Source of the DNA: Pomacea canaliculata
Taxonomy: Eukaryota; Mollusca; Gastropoda; Architaenioglossa; Ampullariidae
DNA length: 64,000 nt
NCBI RefSeq assembly: GCF_003073045.1
Contig: NC_037596.1
Span: 26,758,392 to 26,822,391 of the forward strand
Direction: 5' to 3'
Below are positions 1 through 13,500 of this stretch, piece after piece; within the stretch, counting starts at the first letter, position 1; each line of letters opens with the position of its first letter. The translations under genes and the position numbers were made by a program. The notes below the pieces were generated by a model. The model had not been told where the DNA came from and ran no database searches. It saw nothing but the letters and a program-made list of their open reading frames with translations.

Positions 1-3000
1 AAACTGTAGTTGTAGTATACTATATTACCCAAAAACTTTTCACCAGTGTTATGTGAAGAATTTGAAGGTTAGTTTGAATAAAACGTGAGACCCAATTTTC
101 TTGTTATTTAGCAGGACATCAGAATCAAAGCTTCATTTTCCACTGTCTAGTGTGCTGTGCTTTCACTGTTGTCATAGCAGAAAGAGTGTTGTGTTATTGA
201 CTTGTTACTGTCTGTGCTGCCTTGCTCTTGTTTGGTAATAATTACAAGATTTGAGAAGAGCTAATGAAATGACCAGTAAACCTTTTTAGTTTACATTCTT
301 ATACATTCAAAGTAAGGCAGAAATATTTATTGAAGTGCCCACAAACACACACTTATATAGATAACATAATGCATAGACATAATCAGTTAATAATATACCT
401 TTAATTCTGAAAAATTGCTGAATTCTCTTTCATGATAAACCTTATGACTTGCAGATAGCAGCTCATATCCTAGCTGTATCTGTGTAATGTCTTATGCAAA
501 AAAAATAATGTACTATATCTATAAACATCCCAGACAGTGGAACAAGAATGTTGAGTGCTGCTTTGAAGACAGGGAATCTATATTCAGTCTCTTTTTCACT
601 GTGTTTTCTCCTGGTGAAAATTTAGCGAGCTTTTAATTGTATCTAATCAGATACATCTTTCTCCACTCAGCATTCAACGTGTTTGGATCTGTTTTTGCTG
701 TTTGCTTGTCCGTTTGCTTTAGTTTGAGTGCATTTCTTAAAACTTTAATGACTTCACAGTCTGTCTTTTCTCACTAAAACTTTTACTAATTACTAGGGAT
801 TTAAAATGAAGACTGACCCATGAAATGTTATTATGTGACTAATAAACAGCCATAATGGCTGGCAGCCTGGGACACCTATGACATAGCACCACTTTCCCAT
901 GCTCAAGCAGGACTCTCTGCTGTTTTGATTAATGGTGCAAAGTGCATCCAGTCAGTTGCATGAAAAAAGCTGAATGTTGCAAAGTAGATATAATTTGGCA
1001 AGGTCTATATAAATACATGCAAGAATCATCAAGTGGCAGGTGTTTCTCTAAACCATAAGCAATGAGTATTGACAATCAAGGTTCCATCTCTTACAGTTCT
1101 TTGTACTGAAATTGGACTTTATATAGATGTTAAGGTTAGCAGAAGCATGTACCAAGACTTGCCCTCAGACCATTTATCTATGTATCAGCTATGAGGTACA
1201 GTTCATAAGTAAGTGCCACACCCAACAAAAATGTCACGTTTGACCAATATCAGACAACTTCTAGACTCATGCCAATCACAGTAAAAACAGTCAATATATT
1301 ATTACATTAGGAGCTTGTTAAATCTATTTCCGGCTCTTATTTTCTGTAGTGTTGAAAACTGCCTTTTCTTGTTTTATATGTCTTCTCTCATCTCCAGTCT
1401 TATGCAAAAGCTGTGTTGGGGGTTAGATGGTAGATGGGAGTGAAGCAAAGTGGTTCATAGAATTCATTACAGAAAGGTCACTTGATAACGTATCAGTCCA
1501 AGTGATGTTGCATAGCGCGGGAACTGTATGCCTCCACGGGTGTGTGATTTTCTCTTGTTTAAAACCAGCTCTTGGCATGAACTTCCTGCAGCATAGTCTT
1601 GCATGTAGATTTTATTTTTCAACAATAAAGTGTCTAGAACACAGGTAAGCAAACTCCTCCTGTGCCACTCTTCACCTGCCCCAACTCCAGTGGTGGGCGA
1701 AGGGGAGGCAGAGAATGTCACCACTGGGAGACTGCTGTAGGTTTCATTGCTGGCCTTCTGACTCATCAGAAGCTGGGTCCCTTTATTTGCATAGTTTGCA
1801 CCACCCCTGTTGATTTTTTAAGTGCCCGCCTCCTGCAGCATGACCAACACTTGTTGCAGAGTTTGCTTATGAACGCCCTTCTTACTGGGCTTTCAAAACC
1901 AGTTTGAAATAAAGGAAGGAAGGGCTTTCTGTTTGAATCGTTTAAAACAGCCTGCACAACATGAGTAGCTATTTAATATGAACTGCTGCGGATGTTTAAG
2001 ATTGACAAAGAGCCCTTATTTTTCCAAGTCGTGATCGTTTGCATTCAACTCATTAGTGTCATTGTACATATACATGCTCACTGAGCATACAGTGGGTAGT
2101 CCAGCATCAGACAAAGGAATTTGTAGCATTTGAGAGTTGGGTTTAAACTGAACATATGTGAAATATCTTTTCAATCTCATTACCTCAGATTTTGGGGAGC
2201 ACAAAAATCTAAACCCAGCATTACCTATAAGAAAATACAAGAGTTTTTCAGACACTCCACTCCCACTCTTCAGTTAAAATTGATGGGGGTTTTCAGGCTC
2301 TCAAAATTGTTAGGAAGTTTATCGACCAGTTGCTTAAAAAATGCTCACATTAGTGCCCATATATTAATATCAAAATCTTAATTCTAGACACCACGAAACT
2401 GCTTCAATTATGAGGGATGAAATCAGATACTCATTTCACGTTTTTACTCCCCATTATAATTTAGGAACCTAGAAAAAGAAACTTGTTTACTGATCCTCCT
2501 GGCTGAGTCAAAGCAGAGAATATTTTGAAAATCTAATCTTTCTGGTCATCCCAGGTTTTTCTGTCAAACAAATCTAATCAGACCCACCAAAGAAATATGT
2601 GCTGTAGATTTCCATCAGAATGAAATTATTTTATCATCTACATTGTTTTCTTGAGGCATATATGGTTTACAGTTATAGTTATTTAACATAAAAGGGTTCT
2701 TGCATATGTGTGCATAATATATTTATGTTTATATTTATTTATATTCTTTTCAACAATTGTAAGTTAATCAGGGTTTGTGTTTTTTTAATGTATTGTACTG
2801 CTGCTTTGCACAATAGACTAAATCTGTAAAAGAAGTTAGTGAAATGGGCTTAAATTTCAGATAAAAGGAAAATATATTTTGGGGTATTTTATGTGCTTTA
2901 GGGTTTTCTTTGTTTCTTTCACACTGTTTTTTTTGTATTTTATTTGCTATGCATTTTTAAAACCATATTAGTACTACTAAAAGAACATTTTCTCTTTTTT

Positions 3001-3164
3001 TCCAAATTTCAGATTTTCCAAGCTTTTAATTACTTTCCCTAATTGCACCTTTATAAACTGTTAGTTTGCACCAGAAGATCTTTGTTCATTTGAAAAGTTA
3101 AAATTGTCTTTTTTTATCAACTTTGGTGCATTCACAATATATGAACTTTGCTTTTCCTCATCAG
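1..3164. other. Intron or upstream DNA of the gene ending at 3361; no recognisable gene
   Basis: AT-rich sequence ending in a splice acceptor (pyrimidine-rich tract then CAG at 3162-3164). It most likely holds the last intron and perhaps earlier exons of the membrane-protein gene that ends at 3361, but I could not identify another exon with confidence. Short open frames here show no family resemblance, and no transposon ends were recognised. Confidence 0.4.
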
Positions 3165-3361
3165 TTCTCCTGTTGACGACAGCAGTCTGTGTGTTTGGAG
3201 CCAAGGCTCACACTGAGGCCTATGCAGGTGTCATGGCTGAGCCCAATTCTATAAATCCACTCTTTGACTGGAGTTTCTGGGTGGGTGTTGGGGCAGCAGG
3301 CATGTCACTTATCTCCAGCATCCTGTACTTCTGTGTGGGACGTCGAGATGAGATTTACTAA
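3165..3361 (+). CDS. C-terminal exon of a small multi-pass membrane protein (claudin/PMP22-like)
   Basis: Terminal coding exon, entered in phase 1 after the acceptor at 3164 and closed by TAA at 3359-3361. It encodes about 65 residues: the end of one hydrophobic helix (VLLLTTAVCVFGAKA), a loop of about 25 residues containing an NSINP..DWSFW segment, a second hydrophobic helix (WVGVGAAGMSLISSILYFC) and a very short polar tail ending GRRDEIY. Helix, extracellular loop, helix, short cytosolic tail is what the last part of a four-helix claudin, PMP22 or EMP-type protein looks like. That family call is inference from topology only, and I did not recognise a specific orthologue. The start of the gene lies upstream and probably outside the window. 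The frame has no internal stop and runs straight into a long AT-rich downstream region. Confidence 0.5.
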
Positions 3362-6300
3362 ACAAGAGGCATCACTGTGTTTTATTGGTGTGTTAATTCT
3401 AAATTATTATTTATGCTATAATTACCTCTTTTAATGCTTTGTAATTTTTGATGATCAGTGTCACAACTTCTCTCAAAAAATCGGCAGTCTTTTAAGATTA
3501 AACCAACCGAAATTGTGCCATAGAATAAGCCAAGGCACAACAGCGAGAGATACTTAGCTATAAAAAAAGAATTAGTTCTACTTGCTTTACATCATTAAAT
3601 ATTTGTGTAAAGCATGTTGCTGCCAAACACCATTGCTTGAAATTTACCTCTGTGGATGGACTTAAAAAATGTTAATGAGTCATGAACAACTGTATGTACG
3701 TTGCCAGTCCAAGTCATCCAAAAGCACCATGTGTTACCAAACAAGAAACAGTGCAGAAATTCTTGCTGTTGATTAAAGACACAATTTGGTCTTAGTGGAA
3801 AAGATTCATGGAATATTTCTGATGCCAAAGAACAAGAGTTATGAGTTGCTAAATTACTTTTGTTTTTAAATCTAATGACAAATTCGACACCTGAATGGAA
3901 CAATTCACAGGCTAACAATATGGCGATTCAGCATTTATATAAATTTTTAAACTTTCATATTCTATATTTTTTCCCATCAACACCATATTTTTTCATGATT
4001 ATGAATGACACTGTAACTACTGTCTCATAAAAAAATGTCCTAGGGACACTTACATGACAGCTATGGCTTATTTCATGAATTTACCATTTGAAAGGTGGCA
4101 TTAATAAGTACATGAAAAGGATTTTAACAGGTTTTTTTCATGGACTTGTGAAAGTTTTGTACATGTTGAAATTGTTTTTGTCATTTTTCCCTTGTTATAC
4201 AGTGAAAGTTGGCTGTCCTGGATTCAGCTCTCGTCTCGGATGTGCTGTTCTTTCTCTGCATGTGGCATCTATTTACAGGACTGGCTGCCTTGCTATGACA
4301 TAGCCATAGTTGCTGACTTGGCATAAAACACCAATTCCCCCACCTCCTCCCTGTGGTGGATCTACTTTTCTGAACCTTTCCTTTGTAAAAATTCATCATA
4401 AAAACTGTTTTTAAAATATTAACACATTTTAGCATATACGTATCATGGCAAGGGAACATGCATTTGCATTTGTGCATATTTTTTGGTTTTGCATTTTTGA
4501 CAGATGTTTTCAGTTATATGAGCTAACACATAAGTAGATATTATATGCATGTTTTTTATTCCTTAATGCTGACTGCTTATTTTTTCGAAACAAAAGCCTG
4601 TAACAAATTTTCATTTACATGCTCAAGGTTTTAACATCTCAGGAACTTTTTGAGACCAAAAACCTAAAACTCTTTTGAACCAAGAGGTTTGATTTGACGT
4701 AGCTCAGCAATTTGGGAGTCTGTTTTGATATTATTTCAAGAATGCAATTGGTTCTCTTAATAGATGCTTTTTGATTAAGGAGTTGAAGAGTGTTTCATTC
4801 ACTTCTTTTTTCATGGCATGTTCTTCAGTTCAGTGTTTTTATAACCATGAATTACTTGAATGACAGAAAATGTTAAAGAATACTTGATGAATCTGTAGTA
4901 TAAACAAAAGTAGCTGCACGTTATACATCCATTAACTAAAAAAGTCATAAGCACTTGGATGGAAAAGTCTGTATACTTTGCATTCTTTTCAGATCTTTCA
5001 AGTATTCTTGTATTTTCTTTATCTTTGAAGGGAAAATTTCATTTATTTCTGCTTGATTGATTTTTTTTGAAGCTAACTTTCAAATGTATGATCACATTGA
5101 ATTATGTCTTGTAATTTTTGCTTTTTTTTTTTTTGTTTGTTTGTTTAGTTGTTTTATTTTCTGTAATACTGTTGTATTTTCAGGAGCCTCACATGTGTTG
5201 GCTATTTTATGGCTAAAGAGCTCTCTGCTTTGAACAACATGTCTGTCAACAGTATAAAATTATGATACTTTTATAATGGTTAGTGAGTAACGATTTAATT
5301 TAGTCCATGTTCTGAATGTAGTTTGTGTTGATTGCTATGCTGTGGCTGATTATGTTAATTTCTGGCAGCTTTGTTTTTCTTTTTATAAATGGTCAGAAAC
5401 TTAGGACATATGCTATCTTTCTGGCCTGCGAATGATACATAATCAAAAACTAAAGGCATAACCTTTGTGGCCTTTGGTAGAAAACCGGTTAAGTTCGTTG
5501 TTGTGCTTCCATGGACTTTTAGTGGTTATTTCTACCTCTTTGATATGTTTAGACAATGGAAATTGAAAATATTAGAAGTGCAAACAAAAGTACAGGAAGA
5601 TCTTTTTAAATGGTTAATTTGTTTTAAAATATTTTGGGGTAAATGCTGTGAACATTCATTTTGTGACTGTTTTGCAATATCACAAAATTTCAGAGGAGAT
5701 ATTTTTTAATATAAATGTATCTGAAAAGATGGAAGTTTACAGGGAGTATTCACATGTGCATAAGAAACTTCATGTTGCTCTCTGTCTGCAAGAAAGTTTT
5801 ATTAAAGGAAGAAAATTGTAAAGTTCATTGGCATTGTAATTTATCTGTTATCTGTCACCTTTTATATTGATCATCTGAGTCATGTTAAATCATTTTTTAT
5901 AAAAAAAAAAATTGTAATTTTCTAAGTAGCTTTAATAATCATACTCATATTTCTGTCCTCCTTTTATAGTTGTTTTTCTATGAAATGTATATTGTAAAAA
6001 TATTTCATAATATTTAATTAATTGACTGATATTCGTGTTTTATGAAACTGGTATGTGGTGCAGTTTTCACCCCTCTTGACTAATGTTTCAACATTGCTTA
6101 TACCTGTATAAAATGTAATTATTGTGTAGGTTTTGGTGGGAGGGGTTTGTTTTTGTTTTGTCAATGTCTGACATGCAGTAGAATAATGCTTAAAATGGTA
6201 TATTAGACTGTTTGGAACTAATCTTACTAAGAACTAAATTTGTTCAGCCATTTTGTAGCATCAGATTTTTTAAAATAAGAAGATTATAGTTATAATAAGA

Positions 6301-6945
6301 ACACAAAGTAGTAGTTGAAAAAAGATAGATAACATTATAATTAATTAAACAGTTGAATTTTACATATCTAGGGTAGTTTTATTAAGTGCCTGTATGGCAT
6401 GTATTTGCTGCTGACTATTCTGCACAAATTCATGCATGGTCTTTTTCCATCATTAACATGATCGTGTTAATTAATGTTAACACAGAGATTGTGGCCAGCC
6501 TCTTTCATTTCAGATGTTGTGAAGTCAAGCCCTTACATCAAAATTTTGTGTTCATTGACATTTGGAATGGGGAAAACAAAAGGGTGATGCTCTGTATGAT
6601 CCCAGTCTCTCATAATTTTGATAGTTTTTTTTTTTTTTTTATGTCTGTGTAGTACGGCTTCAAAAAATGTTTGCCATTACTGTTTCCATTTCAGCCAAAC
6701 TATGGTAATTTTGAATCAACCTTTTATGCTTCAGATGAAAACTTATGCCAAAAATCTTTTCCTGCCTAAATTTCAATGGCCTTAACATTTGCTGGCAAAA
6801 GATTCTAATGCTATTGATGTGAAACATTTTCTAAATATCTTTTTATAAATGTTAACAAACATGTTTACAAACCTATTTTGTGTTCTTTTCACTGGTGTTC
6901 TAAATATTCTTGAAACTAAATAAAGTTTAGTGTAATTTGTATTTT
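3362..6945 (+). other. Probable 3'UTR of the membrane-protein gene
   Basis: About 3.5 kb after the TAA at 3361 without any recognisable exon, rich in T and A runs. A canonical AATAAA stands at 6919-6924 and is followed by GT/T-rich sequence, so a transcript ending near 6945 is plausible. Shorter 3'UTRs cannot be excluded. Confidence 0.35.
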
Positions 6946-9900
6946 AAAGTTCTCATGTAGAATGGGTTTTCAATCAGGATTATTCAGACCTTGCAATTTT
7001 TTTCTGAATAGAATATCAGATGACAAAGGGAACCAGGTAAACATACATGTACAGAAATGATGATGATGATGTCGATTTGTAATGAGCGCAGGGAATGCTC
7101 ATTGGCAGAAAAAAGAACAAATGAAGAACAAAGTGAACAATATATAAAACCAGGAAAAGTAAAATGGACAGAAGTGTTTCTTGGTACTGGCTTGAAAGAA
7201 ACAGATTTTTCAGAAACACTTGTTTGATTTATATGCAGAATTACTGATAGTATTAATCATTTGTCAGTGGTGCCTTCACGTAAAGCATTAAATGCAAAAC
7301 TACAATAATTATGCTTTAAAAAAGAACATAAACTGCAGCGGTCTTGACTGTAAAGTAAAAATTTATTGTGTGTAATGTACAAATTTTTTATCCCTTGGTT
7401 TCTTCTATTGCATGTATAGCTTTTAATGATGCATCAGAAAATCGGGATATCTTGGCAAATGTCTAAAGCAACTATGATTCATTATAATACAATTTTTAGG
7501 AAGGTTTCTTTGTATGTAACATTACTGTTGATGTTCTTTTAATTTTGGAATTATGATTTGTTTCCCTTGTTCCTATTGACGATAGCACATTTGAGTTGAG
7601 CAAGATTTGCTCTAAGGAGAGTTTGTTTTTAAATAACTACAAAAGTTCAATGATTGGTAGTTAACACAGATAGCTAGGGATAGTGTGAGTTTTGTTTTTA
7701 ACTCAATATGCATAGGATTTCATTCTGTGTTTGTTTTATAATAACATAATCGAAGTACTTTGTATGCACTGTATTATTGTGGATCTTGAATAGAATGCAC
7801 ATGGATCTAGTCAATGCATTATGTTTCCAGGATGAGTTCACTATATATTCTTTATTGCATGTTTGTTTTGGGCTTATATAAAGGATTACTTAAAAGAAAC
7901 ACTGTAGAGAATATTGAAATGTGGGTAATATAATTATTAAAAAACAATACAGAACTTGTTTGCTTTCTTTCAAATGTCTGGTATTTTATCTGGAATAATT
8001 TCCCACTTTCTAAGATCTCCTGAGGTCTTTCCATTACAGTTGTCCTGACAATATTAGGTAAATGATATAGACATAATCTTATTACTTCTAGAATTTCTTT
8101 ATTTCTTCTTTCACCTCAGTCCTAACCTTCCAGCTGTGCCAACCTTGAATTTTTTTTTCTTTGCACCAAAACCTGCTCTATTTCATTCATCATTACCCTT
8201 TTAGCTTTTGTCACCATTTTTCAGATATCATTCTAATCTTTCTCTCCTGCTTCCCTCCCAGTTATCCACTAACTCTGTCATTGCCTACACACACACAGAA
8301 ATATTTCTTAATATTTTGCTTTTGAAAGTCACATCAGTGACCCTAGTAACCATGGAGTTTCAGAACACACACTTTGATGAAGCAGATTTTTATCCAGCTG
8401 TGCACAACTGTTAAAGACTTTTGTGAGCTAGATAGTTATGTGCTTGACTAGTTTTAAACATAACTAATTTTACTTGGAAAATTTTAAGCAAGGTCAGAAA
8501 ATCTTTAACATTTGTTTTCAAGTTTCTTATGAACTGTAGGTTTGTTTTTTGTTTTATTTTTTTTTTGGTCTGGTTTTTCTATGACAATTAAAATATGTAT
8601 AAATATTTTTCCATTGGTGCTTATTGGTGTGTGTGTGTATGCATGTGGTGTGTGCACGCAGCTGTTTTCTATAAAACTTAAATGTAGCAGTTAAAAAAGT
8701 TATAAACCATGACAACATATCTTCTCTAAGAATTTTTTATATATCGAGTCATCATTACTGACTCTCCTCAAAGCACTGTTCTCCCTCCTGCTAATTGTTA
8801 ATACAAACTAAAATTAAATATCCTGCTTCTACTTCCAGGATGTTCAAATGATTTAGCAAATGGTGCAAAGACAATTACTTGGCAGATGTTTATTATCTTT
8901 CTCAGGCCCTAATGTTTGATAACTTTTGTTCCTTTCTCTTTGAACTGCATCTGCATTTGAAACTCTCAAGTCCACCCTCAGAACCAACCTCTTTAAGAAA
9001 TATCTTTCATAATCAAGCCTACTGTTCTGCTCAACCCACAGTTTATCTTCATCCATGCACTTCATTTATGATTGCCTTGACATCATTCATCTCTGACACT
9101 TGTTCCTTGTATGGTTGACTGTTGGTTCTCTACTTGTCTGTTGTGTACAGTGCATCAGGCATGACAGGAGGAGGTGTGCTTTACAAATGCAATTATTTTA
9201 TATATTTATACATAAAATAACTGTGAAGCCTTTCATCTTAGTCACTGGCCTGTTGAAACCACACGTAGAGTAAGATAACCTCTTATAGATTAAGACTTAA
9301 ATATGTGTCAGATAATCAGAGTATTGCCTAAAGACCAATGCAAAGTGCAATCTGATTAAATCATCAAAGAAAGTATTGAAACCTGTTAGGTGGTCCCAGT
9401 CATGATGAACTGGTATAATTAAAGTGCTGAAAGGTGAAGTTTTTGTGATTTAAAAATTATTGAAACCACTGTTATAGATTTGCCTGTCATTTTTAATTTA
9501 AAATAAAAACATGCAGTATGCTACCTGGCAGAAACAGTCTGTTGCAATGACAACTGGAAACTGTAAACTGAAAGATAGCAAAGAGCTATTACTGTACATA
9601 TGTCTTGACAAGCACAGATTAGTGATGGCTTGCAAAAAGATCTGACAAAACATAAAGATGCACATCCTTACATGCACCCTGATATGTAGTCTCTTTATGT
9701 AGCCAGTTAAAATCAGCTTCACAATGCTTTTCAACCACATTCCTTTCAATGCAGATTTTCACAATCATTAATGCCTAATTATACAAACCTTAAAAGTGTG
9801 ATTGTGTGAAGTTCAGTTGTAGCATTTTATGTAATGTGTTGTTGACTACAAAGAAGGCAGTAATGCAGCACACGTAGGTAGACTTGTATACCAAAACTAC

Positions 9901-10560
9901 TAAGTATCATATGTTGAATTATTTTGATAACCATACTTCAACATTATTTTTAAGTTTTCCCATCATGGTTTCAGCATTAAGTTGGTGAGTATCAGCTAAG
10001 TTTCTTTCCAAAATCAGTAACTTTTTAATAAAAAATAATCAAGACTGTTTAAGAATCAAATGATTCTTTAATGAGCTGCCCCATCCATGCCTGCAGCTTT
10101 TTATTATACAAGTGTCAAATTGGGAATGTTAATCACTTTGATACAACTCTGCAATAAAATTTATGGACTTAATATCTACCACCCCCAAATGTCTCATCAT
10201 TACCTCAAACAACATTTTAAATGACTTATGATTTTGTAGATGATGACTCTTTCAATAACTTGCCAAAAAATTGTGCTTTGTCTATCTATTTGATCAATCT
10301 ATTCAAAATTATGCAAATGAGAAAGTTTAATGTAAATAAATCTTCATATAGAAGAACATGCCCATTCTGCCCTTAATGTATTACCTCCAGGTATATTCTG
10401 AGGAGTGAACTGCTGTTGAAAAATACAGCAAGGACAGTGATAAGGTGTATATTTTTCTTTTAAGGTGATGCTGCCTTTTGTTTGATTTCACATGCAGAAA
10501 ATTAATGCGGCATATTTTTGAACAAGAACAGCTGCATCACATGGAGAGAGTCATTTCAGA
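6946..10560. other. Intergenic spacer, no gene seen
   Basis: AT-rich DNA between the membrane-protein gene and the ABC transporter. I see only a short TG-rich microsatellite around 8627-8660, T runs and small unsupported open frames. The 5'UTR and promoter of the ABC transporter must lie in the right part, but I can point to no specific element. Confidence 0.4.
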
Positions 10561-13500
10561 ATGTCTCAAGACCTAGTGTAAGTAAGGTATATCGCTGTCA
10601 TCCTGCTGACGGCTATATTTTTCCTGCTTCTTTCTTTTCACCAGTTTTTACTTAAAAGTTATTTTTTTGCATTTGTAGACATCATTTTGTGCATGTTTTT
10701 TTTTTACTTGTGTATGCAATACATGCTATTGGGATGCAGAACTGACCGGCTAAAAGAACAACTCACAATGACCAAAGAATTAAGACTCAAGGCAAGCAAT
10801 GCTGTGTGGGGTCGCCGCTTGTGCAAAAGCTATGGAAAAGGCAAGAATAAGCTGAAGGTGTTGACTGGCCTCAACATCAATGTCCCCTTTGGCGCCATGT
10901 AAGTGTAGCAGTTTCATTACTAATTATTCAAAAGTCAGAAGCAGTATTTTGCTTGAAATGCCATAGTTTAGTAAGCAGATATCTATTGATCATTGTATTC
11001 CTGCATGTATGCTGTGCACAGTTTGTATATGTACTTGGATGTAAAGAACACATCATCATCATCATCATTATTATCCCTATCATCATCAGTCAGTTTACTT
11101 CATAGCTTAATAATAATAGGATTGGCATGTACTGACTACATCCAGTGTTTGACAGAGACGAGAGTTTGTTAAGTACTAGTGAACAGACTGTGGATTTGGA
11201 AAAGCTGGGCTAGATGCCAGGAGCTGAGTATAGTAGGCATACACATGATACTGCAAGCCAAAGTGGCTGATCACAGGGCCAAGTGGCTGGACATAGGCAG
11301 CTAAACAGGAGAGGCCCAAAAATTGAACCCTGGAGCACCCATGAAGCACAGCAGCAGGTTCTGATGTGAGGCCATGGACAGATGAGATCAGACAGGTAGG
11401 AGTGGAGTGGAACCAACCCAGGACTGTGCCAGAGAAGCCGAAGGTATAGTGTGAAGCTGCTGGAGAAGAATGTGATGATCTAAAGCTTCGAAAGCAGCGG
11501 ACAGATCAAGCATAGACAGGACATATTTGACCACAGTCGTGAGATTATAATAAGCCGTTCACCACCTTTACCAGAGCAGTCAGTGGTTCTGACAGCAGGC
11601 CAACTAAAATGGTTCCAGTAGACTATATGTGTCGAAATGTAACAGTTGATGAAGGATGACTTTCTCCAGGCGAGTTAATGATGATGTCTCTGACATGATT
11701 CTTGTTTCCAAATCCAAAATATCATTTCTTTTATTGTCATCAAAATCATTACTGCGATGTACACCCTCAGCCATCAGTGATATTGAAGTCATTATCACTG
11801 TGCATTGTCCATATTTCTAGTTATGGACTGCTGGACCCAGTGGGTGCGGGAAAACCACATTGCTGCGCTGCATTGTTGGACTGATGAAGGTGGACAGCGG
11901 ATCTCTACTAGCCATGGGAGATGTGCCCTCAGCACCAGGCCATAGCATTCCTGGACCAATGGTGGGCTACATGCCACAAGTCAGTGCTACTGGATATCTC
12001 AAAACACCCTACCTTTGTTTTCTCCTATCTCTGCTACACATTTTGGATACCCTGCTAACATCCCATTTGATTTTAGACTAAGATTATCCACACATATCCA
12101 CACACACCACAGGCACATCATGTGCATGACTACATTCTTTAAAAAAAATGAAACTACATTTCAGCTGCTTTTAGGTTGTAGTTCTTCATTTAACATTTTG
12201 GCTTTCCTTTTACCACCATTTTCATTTTATTTTCAGGAAATTTCATTGTACAATGAACTGACCATTCAGGAAATGTTATATTTCTTTGGTAGCGTTCATG
12301 GTATGACAAAATCTGATATAAAACATAGGACAGCTTTCCTTCTTGATTTCTTGAAACTGCCAAGACATCCTACACCTATACAGCAGTTGAGGCAAGGAAG
12401 AATATCTGTTTTGTATAGATATTGTAATTTTTGTAAATACTTTAATTTACTTTTTAATCTTTACATTATCTTGTTTCATTCTCAAATCGATTTGTGCCTC
12501 CAACCTTAGCTATCATTTCTCTATAATTAATTTGACAATAATCAGAAGTGATTTGCTATGATTATGGAAGATTGGCCAGATTTTGGCATAAGTGTATTTA
12601 GTTGTTTTTAGTGTTGCTGTGAGTTTCAGTTTCCAGTAAATATACATAATACTACTTCACCTAACCTTGATATCGTACCACAGTGGTGGACAGAAACGGC
12701 GAACTTCACTTGCAGTAGCCCTGCTTCATAAACCTGGTCTTCTTATCCTAGATGAACCAACTGTTGGGGTGGATCCCTTACTAAGAGAAAAGTGAGCAGA
12801 ATTTCCAAGATAAAGATTGAGATTTTACTCTTTATTCTTGTTTAAAGAATTTATATTGCTGCTTTGTTGTTATTTCTAGAAACCTCTAATTTATGTCACT
12901 GTTACTTTGGATGGTCTGACATTCATTTCGCAACAACTTCATAAGCATGTTTTCATATTTAGATGGTGGGGATGGGTTGATTGGGATGGCTGCAAGTGGT
13001 TTGGGGAAGATAGAAATGAAAGCTTTGGATAAGCAGCTGGAGTGTGGATGGCGTTGGATTAAAGAATATGTTATGTGATTGCAGAAATATTAACAAGTCT
13101 TCCATTTCAGTTTCCCTGGGGCTTTCCCTAAAAAATAAGACCTAAACAAAAAATACAGCCCTACTATTTTTCAGGATTCTTGTGCTATAAACCCAATCCC
13201 AAATTTAAGCCCTAGTTATGATTATCAGCCAGATGGATGGATTTGGTTTGTCCATAGAAACACATGACAACTATTGAATTATAAAGTAATGATATTAGTG
13301 TATACATAAATAATGTTACAAATTATGATAATGTTCCAGTAGAAGATGAACTGACTGCATTAGAATAAACGTAGATTTTTGTACTTGAATAAGTTAATTT
13401 TTAGACATGAAAAAATAAGATACCCCCTTTAATAAGCTGTAAAACCTCTTTTGGAGAAAAAATTAATACAAGACCTGGTCTTTTTCAGGGAAACATGGAA

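Noticed and set aside
1427-1907. Overlapping open frames of 73-99 codons on both strands
   Set aside because: No family resemblance, no splice context that fits the exon at 3165, and similar-sized frames occur throughout the spacer by chance.
8627-8660. Regulatory element in TG-rich stretch
   Set aside because: It is an ordinary short TG microsatellite with no gene context.
11210-11416. A separate small minus-strand gene of 68 codons
   Set aside because: It is part of the decayed LINE reverse transcriptase; RT motifs continue in other frames on both sides.
12015-12509. Single plus-strand frame of 164 codons as an independent gene
   Set aside because: Only 12237-12391 is coding, as exon 4 of the ABC transporter; the rest is intron reading open by chance.
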